DNA of 64,000 nucleotides from Saturnia japonica (taxonomy: Eukaryota; Arthropoda; Insecta; Lepidoptera; Saturniidae), in NCBI GenBank assembly GCA_033032175.1, contig CM065328.1:9424690-9488689 (forward strand), read 5' to 3'. This document shows, piece by piece, positions 21,650 through 35,199 of the stretch. The notes under the pieces are model-generated. The model was not told the DNA's origin. It ran no database searches and saw only the letters and a list, made by a program, of their open reading frames with translations. A program made the translations under genes and the position numbers. The stretch's first letter is position 1. Every line of letters begins with the position of its first letter.

Positions 21650-24600
21650 TGAAGTTATAATTCTTTCGGCATGCTTAATAGATGGTATAATTAAGAGTCT
21701 CTTTGAGCATTATTATATCATGACTGATTAAAATACAAATCAAATCATGCTATAGGAGGAGGATACTTTTAGAGCTATTGCCGTTTTGTTATGCTAATGA
21801 AGTTTAACTTTTTACGTACGTACATAAGTACTAATAATATTTTAACATTTTCTATTATCGATACGTTGATAGTTTAATACTTAAAATTCCACGATGAAAA
21901 CAAAACATACTTTTAAAAATATCAAATAATTATACGTAATTCATGTGTATCCGAAAGTTACTAGGGCTTAAAAAGTGTATAGGAATAAAAACAGCAAGGT
22001 TTCCAAATTTCAAACTCGTCCATTTGCGTGTTGATTGCTAGCAATTTGAAAATGTATCCGTAAGCAAATCATTGACGGTTGAAATAACGCATCGATCGAT
22101 GAAATAAAACTTTTAAAAATATAATACATAGTTGGTTTGGCGGGTTAACTTCTATAGTAGGGGGATGAGATTTGTGCCACCTAGGAAAATGGCAGTCTAC
22201 TACTGCGCCGCACTAGTTCCTTAAAATACAATTGTACGACCTTTAATCTGCTGCCATAGTGCGTGGCTGTTTGCGCCTCTTTATCGTATTGTGAATCGAT
22301 GTTATAATGGTTCCATCCCTTAAATCCGCCCCCCACCTCACTCCGTCTAATTTCCTACCGTTGGCTTGTACCTATCGTCGTACGCGCCAGTGTCTTTGTT
22401 GATTTAGCATAAAACGAATCGTATCGCTCCGACAAAATCGTGCCGTTGAGCCTGACCACGTGCACATATCAAAACCCTTGTAATTTGGAAGAAAGGATCC
22501 ATCTTCGGGCAGTTTGTGACTCAAAATTGTGAGTACCTCTTTCCTATCCTACCTATATTTGTTCCCCATTATCGCATCGGTTCACATATGAATTTCACTT
22601 AGCATTCGTAGGTACATTAAAATCTTTAATCTTTAATTTTAATAAATCCATACAGTCCACTCATTATCGCGCAAACAGTGGGCGAATTACAAACAACTAC
22701 TCTTAACTTTCCGCTCATTCAAAAACGCATACATGTTTTGACACCTACCGCCGCCGCGCCACAAAGGAGTTTCGCTTCACTCTACGCTTTATTATTCGCT
22801 CCGCTATCTTCCTCAAGGCACCCTGCTCCGCCACGCCGCCAGTCATTTAACTGTTTTCAGTCTGTTAAGTATATTGTTTCAATTTCTCATTATAATTGTT
22901 AATGTGATTGGCCACCTGGGTGTACGTGTACTCCTCAAATCTCCCGCAATTTAATTTTTGCAGTGTGTCTTGAATAAATTAACCAATTTGCCCTCATAAA
23001 ATGTAAGTGGTAAACATAGCCACATCCCACAGTAGGAAGTCTATTTAGACGCAATTCTACTCCAATAGTAATGCATATTTTTGTAGTCCAGTCCAGGTTC
23101 TACAATTTGAAGAGAAAATAAATTAGGCGCGAGATGAAAGTAAAATGTCGTTTTATTAAAATCACAAGCTACGCAGGTACACCGTACATTAGTTTCGGAA
23201 CGATATAAAAATGCGCGTGCATTCACCGTCAGACTCGGTAGCGAACTGGAGCTTGTGACCGAGCGATCGCGACTTGCCACAGAACTTGCATTTCTTACGG
23301 CGTGGGCACAGGGGTTTGAGGTACACACCCGCACGACATAGCCACGCGCTGTTATCTTCGCCATATTATAATTTATAAAAAAAGCCATGTATTGCGATTA
23401 AAGAATTAATTTTAGGACGCAAACACAGCATACAGTATACACGTACTACAGTAATATACGCCCTATCTTAATTGAAGTGTGAAAGGTGCCTAGTGAATTG
23501 CCTTGTTTATATAATTTCAATGGTTTTCTTCCTATATTGGTGTCGCTCCACTTAATTACTTTAAAACAACTCTGTCAGCCTGTCCAATGCCTACTCTCAG
23601 AACCTTCTACATTTCTATACAATTAATACATACGTTTGTAATCACAAAATAACAGCTTTTTACTAAATACATATGAAAGAAATGTTTACGGTACTTATAA
23701 CAAAAAAAAAAACTTTGAAAATTTTTGTCTATCGGTCTGTTTCGGAGGTAAGGATCGATTTTGTCGGGATTTGCACTGGCAGACAGCTGATGTTATAAGG
23801 AGTGGACTTTGACTACTTTTACGTGCAAAAAAAAAGTATATTTATCTTTATAATAAACGACGGGTGACCTCCGTGGGTGGAAGTTGGGTCACCACAATAC
23901 CGTCATTTTGTAATCCATGTGGGTGAAGCTGTGCTAGTGGTTCTATAAGCTTAAGAAGAAGAAGAGGACCGTATAAAGTAATTAAAACAATAAAAACACC
24001 TTTACCATCCAAGTATCTGTTTTGTTTTTACTGAGTAACAGTGTGCACTTTCACTTTTTTAATTGTTTTATTACGGGTGGTAACAATATTATAATACAAT
24101 ACAAGCACTATATTTTTCTCAATTGGCCAATACGGGTGTTAAAATTAGAAAAAATATTGCCCCATATCCTGCCATTTCTGGCGTGCAAATTAATTAATAA
24201 TTATATTAATATTAAGATACATACTCATTTTAACAAATTATGACAATACAATATCTATAAAAATAATTAGATATCTAAACTAGTTACTATTATTAATTAT
24301 TATTGAAATATATATTACTTAATTATTAGATTAAGAAATTTTATATTAATATTAAATTATGTAAAAATGTCGTTAAAAAAGTATTAATACTGTAATAACA
24401 TTTACAATTCAATAAATCCATTAACTGATTTCTAAATAATATTAAGTTTAATTCTTTATGAGCCTTTGGTATTTTGTTATACAACATAAGTACTATTTAT
24501 AAGTACATTTTCACATAAGAGCAGTCTGTTGCGAGTTTGAAAGCCGTGAAAAGTACTGAGAGGTTTGATAATGCATACGAAGTACTGCTAATTCTTTTAC

Positions 24601-25140
24601 TTAAAGCTACTATTGTGCTTAATATATGTTATTTCTCATTATAATTTTAAATTAGTGAATGAAATTGTAGGGTTCATACTTCTTTATTGCAAACTTTTTA
24701 TAGGAGTTTTGAGATAAATATTCACAAGAATGTATAATGTAACAGGATAAGAAAATGGAACTATTGAAACACTACACGTTTTATTATTTGGCTCTTTATA
24801 TATTTTAAAACCGTTTTGCAATTACAATAATGGCGTTAAACGCCTTTAAAAGTATAAACAATTTATACCTATGATTTACGCCTTAAAAAGTTTTACTTCA
24901 ATTCTTTTTCAATCGGAACAGGATTTTTTTGATAGCTATATGGAGAATTTGCGAGATATCAAAACTTTGGTCTACCCCATTTTGGGGAATTTGAGAAAGA
25001 ATTTTTGGGGAATTTGGACATTGGAAATTGACAACGCATCGTTTAAGTATATGAATATGTCAAAAGCCGTAGCAAAAAATCTAAGTGTCTCTCGTGGAAA
25101 AAATTCGTAATTTCCACAAAATAATAAATCAATATCAGTT
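21650..25140. other. Intergenic region upstream of WDR48
   Basis: The region is mostly AT-rich. 22150-22860 and 23180-23350 are locally more GC-rich, with no confident gene. 23870-23965 ends in AAGAAGAAGAAGAGG and may be a retroposon tail. A candidate Cys-rich open stretch on the minus strand (23189-23365) is discussed under findings. Confidence 0.35.
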
Positions 25141-25144
25141 TAAA

Positions 25145-25174
25145 ATGTCGAAAAATGGGCACGACGATGCGTAA
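25145..25174 (+). promoter_or_regulatory. Short overlapping upstream ORF at the WDR48 start (or a one-base error)
   Basis: ATG at 25145 opens nine codons ending in TAA at 25172-25174, overlapping the main ATG at 25155. Both have A at -3; the main start also has G at +4. Removing one G from the GGG at 25157-25159 would fuse the two into a single N-terminus beginning [13 protein letters not shown]. Confidence 0.35.
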
Positions 25175-28100
25175 GAAAACTCAAGTATCGTTTGTGATAA
25201 GGGACGAGGAGGAAAGGCGGCACAAAAACGGTGTAAGTTCACTGCAACTCGATCCTGTACAGGGCCGTTTGTATTCCGCCGGTCGGGATGGAATAATTCG
25301 CGTTTGGAACACCGGAACCGGTATTCAGGATCGCTATATACAGAGCATGGAACACCACACCGATTGGGTAAATGACATCGTGTTGTGTTGTGGCGGTAAG
25401 AACTTAATAAGCGCTTCTTCAGATACAACTGTGAAAGTTTGGAACGCGCCTAAAGGATTTTGCATGTCAACACTACGTACTCACAAAGATTATGTACGTA
25501 CGTTAGCGTATGCTAAGGATAAAGAACAAGTGGCGAGTGCGGGATTAGACCGTGCGATATTCCTATGGGATGTAAACACTTTAACGGCCCTCACTGCTAG
25601 CAATAACACTGTAACAACGTCCAGCCTCGTTGGTAACAAAGAATCAATATACAGTCTTGCCATGAACCCAGCTGGTACCATACTAGTTAGTGGCTCAACA
25701 GAAAAAGTCTTAAGGGTATGGGACCCTAGGAATTGCTCTCGACTCATGAAACTAAAAGGTCATGCTGACAATGTGAAAGCCCTTGTTATAAGTAAAGACG
25801 GAACTCAGTGTGTATCTGGCAGCTCTGATGGAACTATCAAACTGTGGCTATTATCTCAACAAAGATGTGTTTCAACTATCAGGGTACATTCGGAAGCAGT
25901 TTGGGCATTAATAGCTACAGAAAGCTTCAGCCATATTGTGTCCGGTGGACGGGACAGATTAGTAATAATGACAGAATTAAGAAATCCTGATAATTTCATG
26001 ATTGTTTGTGAGGAGACTGCTCCTGTGTTAAAATTGTGTTTCACAGCAGACCAGCAAGCTATATGGGTGTCGACATCTGAATCTGAGATACGTTGCTGGA
26101 AATTACCTCCCGTAAACACATTATCATCAGACACTTACAATCAAAATAATTATAACACAAATAATGTATTCCAAACGCAACCAATGTACCATATTCCAGG
26201 AGGTCCAGCAATAAAACACTATACAGTCTTAAATGACAAAAGACATATATTAACAAAGGATACTGTGAATGACGTAGCTCTCTATGATGTTCTAAAAGCT
26301 AGCAAAGTAGAGGATTTAGGGCAAGTAGATTTTGAAGAAGAAGTTAAAAAAAGATTCAAAATGGTGTATGTTCCGAATTGGTTTAATGTTGATTTAAAAA
26401 CTGGAATGTTGACCATACATTTGGGACAAGATGAAACCGACTGTCTTGGTGCTTGGGTGAGTGCTAAAGAAGCTGGATTGACATCTGGTATGTTGGTGTG
26501 TTGATATTATAGACCGACACCAGCAAGAAACACTATGCTAACTTAGAATTTGTGCAACTTCTATTTTTAATATAAAATAAATCTTATTCAAGTTGTAAAG
26601 AAGTAATGAAGCTATAAATTATGCATGGCTGCTATGTTTTACATATACATACACGAAAATTACATTAACTTAATAATATTAGTTTGCTTAATAGTTATTG
26701 ATTATTATATAATTATGGTGCCTCTGGTGCAAAATCTGCCTTTTCAAGTTAGCATATTGTTTTTTCTTGTGTTGGGATGTTGTTTGCTTGTTCATAATAT
26801 ATGAATAAATTGTCACTTGCAAATATATTTCAATTATATTTTAATATATTTGTTACTTTTACATGTTGTTCATTTACTAATCAATGTTTTGCTTGCTATT
26901 AAAATTCTCAAATGAAGTCCCAACTTTGATGATATGATATGATAGTTCTTGTCAAATCTATAGAATTTATATTTATACTGCATGTTATATGTTTGAATTT
27001 TTAAATTAAATTTATACAATTTCTTCTCATTATCCTCAACAGAAATGTGTCTTGAAATATCTGTTTGAAATGTTTAGCAATTTTGATGCCTACCAAGTCT
27101 CAGGCACATAATTCAACTTGATCTTTCTTAACCTTCGTTGAGAGAGACAACTTTCTCATATAAACAACAATCATGGTTTGAGTTGAAGGGTTGTTCTGCA
27201 AGTTTTTTTTGTTCTGTAAAAAATAAACATTAAGGTACCATTCAATTAATTTTACAAGCTTTTAATTAATTTGCAAAATGAGACGGATACGCTTTCATAC
27301 ATCTTGGGCCTAGATGTAAAAAGATGAGAGTGGTGTCAATTAAGAGCTTATATATTATCAAACCATCTGAAAATTCTGCAGATTTTGGAAATCTGAGAGC
27401 AGAGTTAAAAGAGATTTGACAATAACCTATACTTAAAGAGTCACTGTTTCATTTAGGTTATTCAATAAGCATAGGGATAATAATAATAAATATTCATAAA
27501 AATCTTTTATTTCATACTCACATTCTATAAGTAGAGAATTGATATGCTTAATATACTATTAGATTCAAGTAGGTAGCAATCAATGACATTATGTTAATAT
27601 AATGTATTTATTCCATAGAATTTATTCACTTTCATTGGATCAATCATCGGAAGCAAGTGTTTTTATGTGCAATTGTTCAAATCATTTACAGTATATAATA
27701 TACCGCTTGTTTTAAACCATATCTCAACTTATTACAATTGGGTCCAGAGTTCCTCATTTTCTTTCAGCTCAGTCTTTTGGGCATAACTGTTTTAAAACTC
27801 AGTTGCAAGATTTGACTTGTTGATTGACTTGAATTGTTTGAGTAATTTTAGTACAACTGAAACTGGAACTTCTTGACACTAAGTTTTTTAATCATAATTT
27901 TTTTTATTTTGCATAGTACTTACTGTTAAGTTACAGAAACACCAGTATTTGATAGGTGCAAATGGTTTCATACAAATTTGACTAAGAATTCAATGTAAAA
28001 GTCTGGGTTGCAGTTCACATCTCTATAACAAATGCAACTATTTAGCCTTTGATTATGATATGTTCCAGAAAGTGATCAGAAAGTTAACTTCGGAGCGTTA

Positions 28101-31100
28101 TTATTGCAAGCTCTGCTAGAACACTGGAATCATCCGAACAGGGTGAATGAAGCTGGACAAAAAGTTGTTGGAAACAATTTCTTCAGTGTACCACTGCATA
28201 CACCATTGATATTCAGTGAAGTCGGTGGTCGAACTTTATATAGGTTACAGGTTTGATAACTTTCTAATTCATGATTTAATTAATACAATTTTAACAGGTC
28301 TCATAAAGCAGTGGGAGTAAGCTTTACTATTGAGCAGAGAGGTCAGGGTTCAATCCCCGCCCATGGCTGACTTTTGTGTGATGAGCATTATTGTCGGTTG
28401 TATGGCTGGGTGTTAAATATCTATATACTTATGTATACTTAGTTTCCATAATACAAGCTATGTTTAGTTTGGAAATAAATGGCCATGTTAGAAATTGTGT
28501 CCCCATATTTTAATGTGTATGAATTTAATTATCGTCAAATAAATGCATGTAGAGTCACCTGATTAATAAGATTTGACCCTGTAAGTATATGAATTTGATA
28601 ATTTTGTATATAGCTAAGAGTTTCAAGCTTGGTCTCAGAGGGGAGACAGATCGAGGCGCGGGAGGGGCCCCACGAGGAGCGGCGGAACGGGGGAAGCATC
28701 TCGGCGCGACCTTTCACGGGGCACTTATTCTCACTGTCTTGATATGACAATACATGTATAACTTTATTTACGCTTAAAGTATTATTTTTATTGTAAAACC
28801 CAGCTGCAATCTTCACCAGCGACAGTGATAGCATTCTTGTTTTCTTCTTCTTATTTATGGCACTGAGTGTAAATAACACAATTTCGCCTATGTCCGTAGG
28901 TCCGTACCTCTATGGTAGGTAGAGTTACAAACAAAGGTGACTGATTGATAAATGATAGAAGTGCAAAAAATAATAATTTTAGTATTATTAGTATCCAAGG
29001 AAGTTATTAATATACCCAAAGTTAATGAATACATACACAACAAAATATATACATATTTTTGTCTATTCTGTTCTGTCAATCTTTCTAACGAATGTGTGTA
29101 CATATTGTAATAGATATATTATTTTCTACTTATTCTGCATATTCAATTCCTGTAACCAACAGTCCCTAATATTATAATAGATGTGTCACCAGAATCAAAA
29201 CACCAAACAATATCAAAACTTCTTCAACATTATTAGGCAGTCTCCCACTGTTTCTTATCACAAGTCAAACATATCCCAACTCAGCCACCTTTGCCGTGAA
29301 ATGATCATCTAGCTTAGCGATTTGATCGAATCTCCGCTTTTAACATCTTCCTTTGTTAATATGAGGACAAAAATATTTCTTGGAAATAGATATTGTTAAA
29401 AGAGGATACATATTGATGACGATTATACACTTAGGTTACGGAAATATAGCAATATTATGCTATTTTAATTATGTATATCAAGCATTGTCTTGATTATGTG
29501 TATCTGTTTAAAAAAATGTGTGTTAAATAATATGCACATAGTGTAAAAAGTTTACATCGGCTTTAAAAAAAAATCTTTTCTCACTTGCCAACAACATAAT
29601 GTTAGCCATCAAAATAAGTTTAACTACAAAAAAAAAACACTCATTGATATGCAATAGTGGTTTTTTGGCGGGATCTTGAAGACGCGACATGTTATGGTTT
29701 TAATTTTTAATTTTTTTACTTAGGTTTATTGACCGTATATTTTGTAATATTGGTGACATTTTGTGTGATATAAATTGGTTGTTGTGCATAAGTGAAATAG
29801 ACTATAATTAATATAAAGTGCAATAAAACATGCATTTTGGGATTTCGCAAAAACTCCCTAATAGTTCTGACAAGGGAGCCATCATCTTTTCAGAAGACCC
29901 TACTTTGTATATCGGAAAGTTTTATGAATATTTAAAAACATTGAAACTGGCAAGAACCTTTTGCGGCGCCAAAACAAGAAGAAGAACATGCAATTGTAGT
30001 GACAAAAGCTTGATATTTATTTAGAGAATGAAAATCTATGAACTAAAAACATTGTATTTATTATATATGAATTATTTCAAATATATATATCTAAATGGCA
30101 ATCAATTTTTATGAGTTCTGACTATTGTTAGCAAGACAAGTATCTTGGAACTTGTAATTAGGATGGCCCGGAAAAAAAATGTTTAGGAATTTTCACCAAA
30201 AATCAACTCGATAAAAAAGTAGCATTTTGTATTTTAAATTCATTTGTATCACTTAAAAATTTGAAAAAAAAAATCCTCGAAATTATGATCTATCTTCTAG
30301 AGCGTCCTGTAAAACATGTAAATATTATAAAATTCTTTAAAAGTGTTAATTTAATATAATTTCACAAGAACAATAAAAAAAAATATCGTTTTTTTTTGCC
30401 TGCACAATGTATCTTCAATTTTAATTGTTATTATTTTCAGGTCGGTGATTCTGGCGGTGAGACCGAAGGCAATCTCCTAAGTGAAACAGTACCGTCGTGG
30501 GTTGTCGACGTGGCTGTCGAGATGGCAGCACCGAAACTAAACAAGCTTCCCTTTTACTTACTGCCACACTCTAGTTGTCAAAGCAAACAGGACAGGCAGA
30601 AGAAGGTAAGGAGTAATTTCTGTATAGGTGTGACTGTGAAGAATTTAGAATAATTGAAGATATTACAAAAAAAAAATTGCTACTCAAAAAACTGTTTGTA
30701 ACATAGATGTAGTATAATATAGATTGGCTATACAACAGAGAAAGAGCATAGTATAGGCATATGTCAGAGCGAGATAGGGACACGCGACATGTCTCTAAAA
30801 GCTAAGGTATCGCAGAGCCCACTGGAAATCGTGACGAAAATAAATATTGCTTATTTTCGTAAAATATAAGATTTTACAATATAATTTAGTATTTGCTAGA
30901 TGTATTACAGTTATCGTTACCTGTGTAGTGCCTTGTTGTAACTTATCCATAGAGAAAATTTTCAAAATATCCATTTAACATATAAGGCAGATTAAAATTT
31001 TTTGTTCACAAACTAAATTGTTTTAGAAAGTTCATAAAAATTATATTCATAAATAAATTGAGAAAATATCGTATTTAATCATATCAGTTCTCCGAAAATA

Positions 31101-34100
31101 TACGAATTCAAAATAAAATGTTATCAAATACGTGAATATTTGCGAATTTTAACCTAAATTTCAAAGAGATTGACATATGTCGATAACAGTCTATCGAAAG
31201 GAATTTGTGCGTATTCCTACAAAATAGTTTTTAATCTTTGTAATTTTTTAGATTTCCTCAAAATATTCGACTTTTATAATAAATTTATTAATTATTATAT
31301 ATTTGTTAATTTATTATATATATTAATTATAAAAAAATATTCATGGATTTGCAGCAAGCATTTTGAAAAAGAATGTTTTTCTCATAGATACGTAAAACGT
31401 GTGAAGCTGCGTTCTGGTTCTGTACCTACATTATTCTTGCCAGTTTGTTATTTTATGATTAATAATGTTTATTGTAGAATAAAGTGATTTTTAACAATAG
31501 CCATGGAAAATGGCTAAAATACTTTCAACTTTTTTTACAAACGTAAATATATTATATAGTTATTATTATACTATACTATACTTATTATTATTATTATTAT
31601 ACTATACTTATTATTATGTTTTATATACGTAACATATTATTGCATACTTTCATCCAAATGGGAATCACTCTAAAGCATAAATTTCGTTAACACTAGCAAT
31701 ACCTGCAGCTCCTCATGCGTTTATTAAGCAATAATAATTTTCATTCCGCTAGCATTATATAAATTTGTGGTATTATAAAAATTGCGTGTTTGTTGAACTA
31801 GGCGACATGAATACACCGATATGTGTATCGATATCGACATTAAAGCCGAGTCAATACATGGTGCAGCACTATTACACGCACACTAATGTATTTTGTTTTT
31901 CGGCTCGCCCAATTCTACTCATTACCGATCTATATTATACTACATCTATGTTTTTTAACCAGATATGGCCTAATACTAAAACTATAGGGTACAAGGATTA
32001 GTTATAGAAGTGCATTACAATGTACATGCAATAACAGATAGACCAGCTGTGCCAGTGGCTTTGCTCACATGGACTACATAATGCCCGCGAGAATCTTGCT
32101 CCCCCACTGCCGGCTATTTTAAAAACAAAAATGCTTATTAATTTCCTCTTCCTTTTTTGTAGTTCTTTTTAATGTCTACAATCACGTAGTACATTAATAT
32201 GTTATATCGCTTATGGTTTACTCAGCGTAAGCCATTTAAGCGCTCGAATTGATTCACTATGACCATTTTTTTTTATTTGTGCTGAATCCTAATTCTTTTC
32301 CTAAAATAAAAGTAGCCTAAGTTAATCCCTATATCTATCAGTGAAAGTCCCGTTAAGATCGGTCCAACCGTTTCGGAGATTACCCGGTGATTGATCCCGC
32401 GCGAATATGGAACCAACTTGCGATACGAATCGAATAGCGAAATTACAACGCGAATATCTAGCGAAAGAAGTGTATTCAAAAAGTTATGCCAACTCACCGG
32501 TACTGGGTTCTGTGATATTTGCTGGTCGGCGCCGACGTGGATTCAATTATATTCAATGTTCCTGAACCTTCACGCATCCACTGTACACACACACTGGCTA
32601 TATAGTACCTACTTATACAGTTCTGAAGCACGAGGTTAATGAGGAATATCCGAGGCGAGCGAGTTTTGCACCCTGCGGACGCGATGGTGTTCCGCCGAGA
32701 GTGTGGCGCGAGAGCCGGTGCTGACAACGACAAATCGTAACTACTCCCACTGGATATCATAATTCTTACAGACGAGAAAAAGTAATTAAATTTAAACTAC
32801 GGACTTTGATTGGTAATGGTTTTAAATTACGCGGCTGCAACACCCGGAACAAACAGACAGACAAAAATTTTAAAAATAGGTTTTTGTTATAGGTATCGCA
32901 TATACTTTCATATGCATTTAGTAAAATGCTGTTATTTTGACATTACAAACAGACACTTCAATTTTATTAATTGTATAAACAGTAAATTTTCCATATTAAA
33001 TAATTTTCTATTTCCCACGATTTTTCAGGATCGTTTAGTTGCAAATGACTTTATCCAATGTCGGAAAGTAGCGGAACACGTCGTCGAGAAGATAGTCGGT
33101 GGTGGTGACGTGAACGGCGCGACAAACTCCAGTGGTAAGGGCAGCGCCACCGAGGACAGCGTCAACGACGCTCCCGAAGAAAAGATCGAACTGCTCTGCT
33201 GTGATCAGGTATTATGACGATATATAGTCTATTGTTATTCATTCTGCCCATACTTGCGTACATCTTTCCATAATGCATCACATTCAAAGTTACTGCTCCA
33301 CTCCATAGGGTCATGGCGTATAGTTATATAACCTATGAGGGGCCATTCAAGTATTACATAACGAAATTTTTGATGATTTTTTAACCTCCTTCCCGCCATG
33401 TAACACGCCGTAACATTTTCTTTACTCCCCCCCTCTCTTTTTTTTGCAAGTCAGCATGAGAGCTTTTATAGGCCAAGAACAACTAATGATTCAAATCTCC
33501 CTGTTTTTAAGAGATTACAATATGAACTCGCTTTAATAACACTGACTACAGCCATACACTCGAGGGATTCCCCGTAAAACAAACGAAAAGGGTTGCCAAC
33601 TTGGGAGAACAAATTAAACATGTCAGAGAATACAATCTAGGGATTCACCGTAAAACATAAACGAAAATGGTTTATTTAAATTGAAAAAAAAAAAAATGTT
33701 ACGTAACGCGTTCTTCGAACCCGCCCTTGTAACGCATCGTAAGGTTTTATAAGACGGGGGTCTTAAGGGTCGTAATACTTAAACGCACCCTTATCTCTCT
33801 CTCTCTTACTTTTTAGTGGAATTAAATTAGTGTAAGTATTAACATGACAACTCCAAAATATGACGTCCAAATCCCTGTGACTCCTACTACATCAGATTTT
33901 TTATTTTCTGTAAGAGTAAAAAATATATCTATATATTAATACTTGAAGCAAAAGCTTTCGGTACCTTTTTTAAGTGTATTGTGTGCACGGAAGACAGATT
34001 TGGCACAGTTAAAGTTTATATGGAGAGGCATGCAGAAAGCTAAAATTTATCTATAATATCTGTTACTTATATATTAAATTAAATTAATTAATACTGCGAA

Positions 34101-34399
34101 TCCTAACACGTCCAGTGCCATTAAACTTAGACCCCTAAAATATTGACATTGTCACTCAACGAAAAGTGCCAGCAAGAGATGTAGATAATACTCATTGTTT
34201 AGGTTCATGAATACTGCAAATGTAATGCAAAAAGTTGCTGGTCGAATTTCGAGCTTAGGGCGATCGCTAGTTTAAATAAAACATTGATTATTGGTAATTC
34301 CAGGTACTGGACCCAAACATGGACCTCCGAACAGTGAGACACTTTGTCTGGAAATCCAACGTCGAATTTACACTACATTATAGAATTTTGAAACAATGA
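25155..34399 (+). CDS. WDR48: WD repeat-containing protein 48 (UAF1), five exons
   Basis: Coding exons are 25155-26487, 28069-28250, 30441-30605, 33029-33208 and 34304-34399, all with GT-AG introns, giving 651 codons plus stop. Exon 1 carries the N-terminal WD40 propeller, with motifs such as [68 protein letters not shown] and [11 protein letters not shown]. Exons 2-5 supply the ancillary and SUMO-like domains (GGRTLYRLQ, then [43 protein letters not shown]). In animals WDR48 is the obligatory activator of the deubiquitinases USP1, USP12 and USP46, acting in DNA-damage tolerance and Fanconi-pathway deubiquitination. Length fits the family (human about 677). An ATG at 25145 opens a nine-codon frame overlapping the chosen start. 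A SINE and a family A retroposon lie in intron 2. Confidence 0.95.
28290..28515 (+). mobile_element. tRNA-related SINE in WDR48 intron 2
   Basis: It contains GGAGTAAGCTTTACTATTGAGC, AGAGGTCAGGGTTCAATCCC (B-box-like) and a body TTGGAAATAAATGGCCATGT. The same head recurs at 44822-44866 (GTAAGCCCTACTATTGAGCC). Confidence 0.6.
29661..29987 (+). mobile_element. Family A retroposon copy in WDR48 intron 2
   Basis: It begins TTTTTTGGCGGGATCTTGAA and ends AAGAAGAAGAAC. The flanks carry ATGCAATAGTGG (29649-29660) and ATGCAATTGTAG (29988-29999), a TSD with two differences. Confidence 0.65.
32041..32400 (-). mobile_element. Helitron-like fragment in WDR48 intron 3
   Basis: The reverse-complement terminus CAGCTGGTC and the body CCCGCGAGAATCTTGC, GGCTATTTTAAAAACAAAAA match 16018 and 42120. 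Further in, CAGTGAAAGTCCCGTTAAGA, TCGGTCCAACCGTTTCGGAG is the familiar repeat text. Confidence 0.45.
33338..33791. mobile_element. TIR element in WDR48 intron 4
   Basis: Imperfect terminal inverted repeats pair GGGGCCATTCAAGTATTACA on the left with GTCGTAATACTTAAACGCAC on the right. The interior includes C-rich blocks and TTACGTAACGCG. This is a non-coding DNA element of about 450 bp. Confidence 0.5.
34120..34275 (-). repeat. Dispersed repeat, empty-site homologue of 1026-1560
   Basis: The reverse complement reads continuously through CAATGAGTATTATCTACA, whereas the copy at 1 kb is split there by retroposon copy 2. Confidence 0.65.
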
Positions 34400-35152
34400 A
34401 ACCATCGTACCTTTTGTGAATACAAGTGGCATTTTAAAAAGTATTGTATATTTCATTGCATATTTGATTAGTTAGTGATCAAGTTAATGGTGCCTCTCGG
34501 ATGCAAGACAAGTTCATTAAGTGTGAAGTTAATATTTATGTGGACTTATAGCTGATGATAGAAGACAAATGGAAGAGACAGCTAGTTAAGTGATGATTTT
34601 TGTTATGGATAATATGTCGTGTGGGTATGTATTTATAAAATTATACAGTGCAAGATTATATTGTACTTTTTACTTTCATAAACATAATTTAATTGCTTGT
34701 ATGATTCAAATGATACTTACAGTGGGTTTTTTTTTAATCGCACGGTGTAAATTGACAATCACTAATGTGAAACTTGAAAATAATGTTGCCACATCTATTT
34801 TTGTAATTTTGTACTATATTATGTATTTGAATCCTAAGATTTTAAATAATGGATTGAGGATTTTTATTTATTAATTGAAATATTTTGTGATATTTAACAT
34901 ACTTACTTGGTAATTTACTACTCTCATTATATAATCCAGGAAACTATAAAACAAATATATATGGTGAACAAATTTCATAAAAATGCTTCAGTTGATCCAC
35001 CGGTGACGCATTTTTATCTTCCTTATTTAGCCTACACATTTTGGAAGGTTCAATGTTCTTTCACGATAACTTATCAATAGGATTTGTATGGTTATGTGGA
35101 ATATCTTTTAATATTTTACGATAAGTTCGTGACATCACAATTTTAAAAACAC

Positions 35153-35158
35153 AATAAA
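35153..35158 (+). terminator. Possible WDR48 polyadenylation signal
   Basis: An AATAAA occurs about 750 nt beyond the WDR48 stop. Other AT-rich variants are nearby, so the actual site is unproven. Confidence 0.25.
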
Positions 35159-35199
35159 GCAGCAACACATGAAATGCCATTTTACTCTGTGGGAAGAAA

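Noticed and set aside
24871..25110. 79-codon ORF just upstream of WDR48
   Set aside because: No recognised motif, and AT-rich composition; it does not join the WDR48 frame.
28535..28879. 114-codon minus-strand ORF in WDR48 intron 2
   Set aside because: It lies antisense in an intron next to a SINE, with no recognisable motif.
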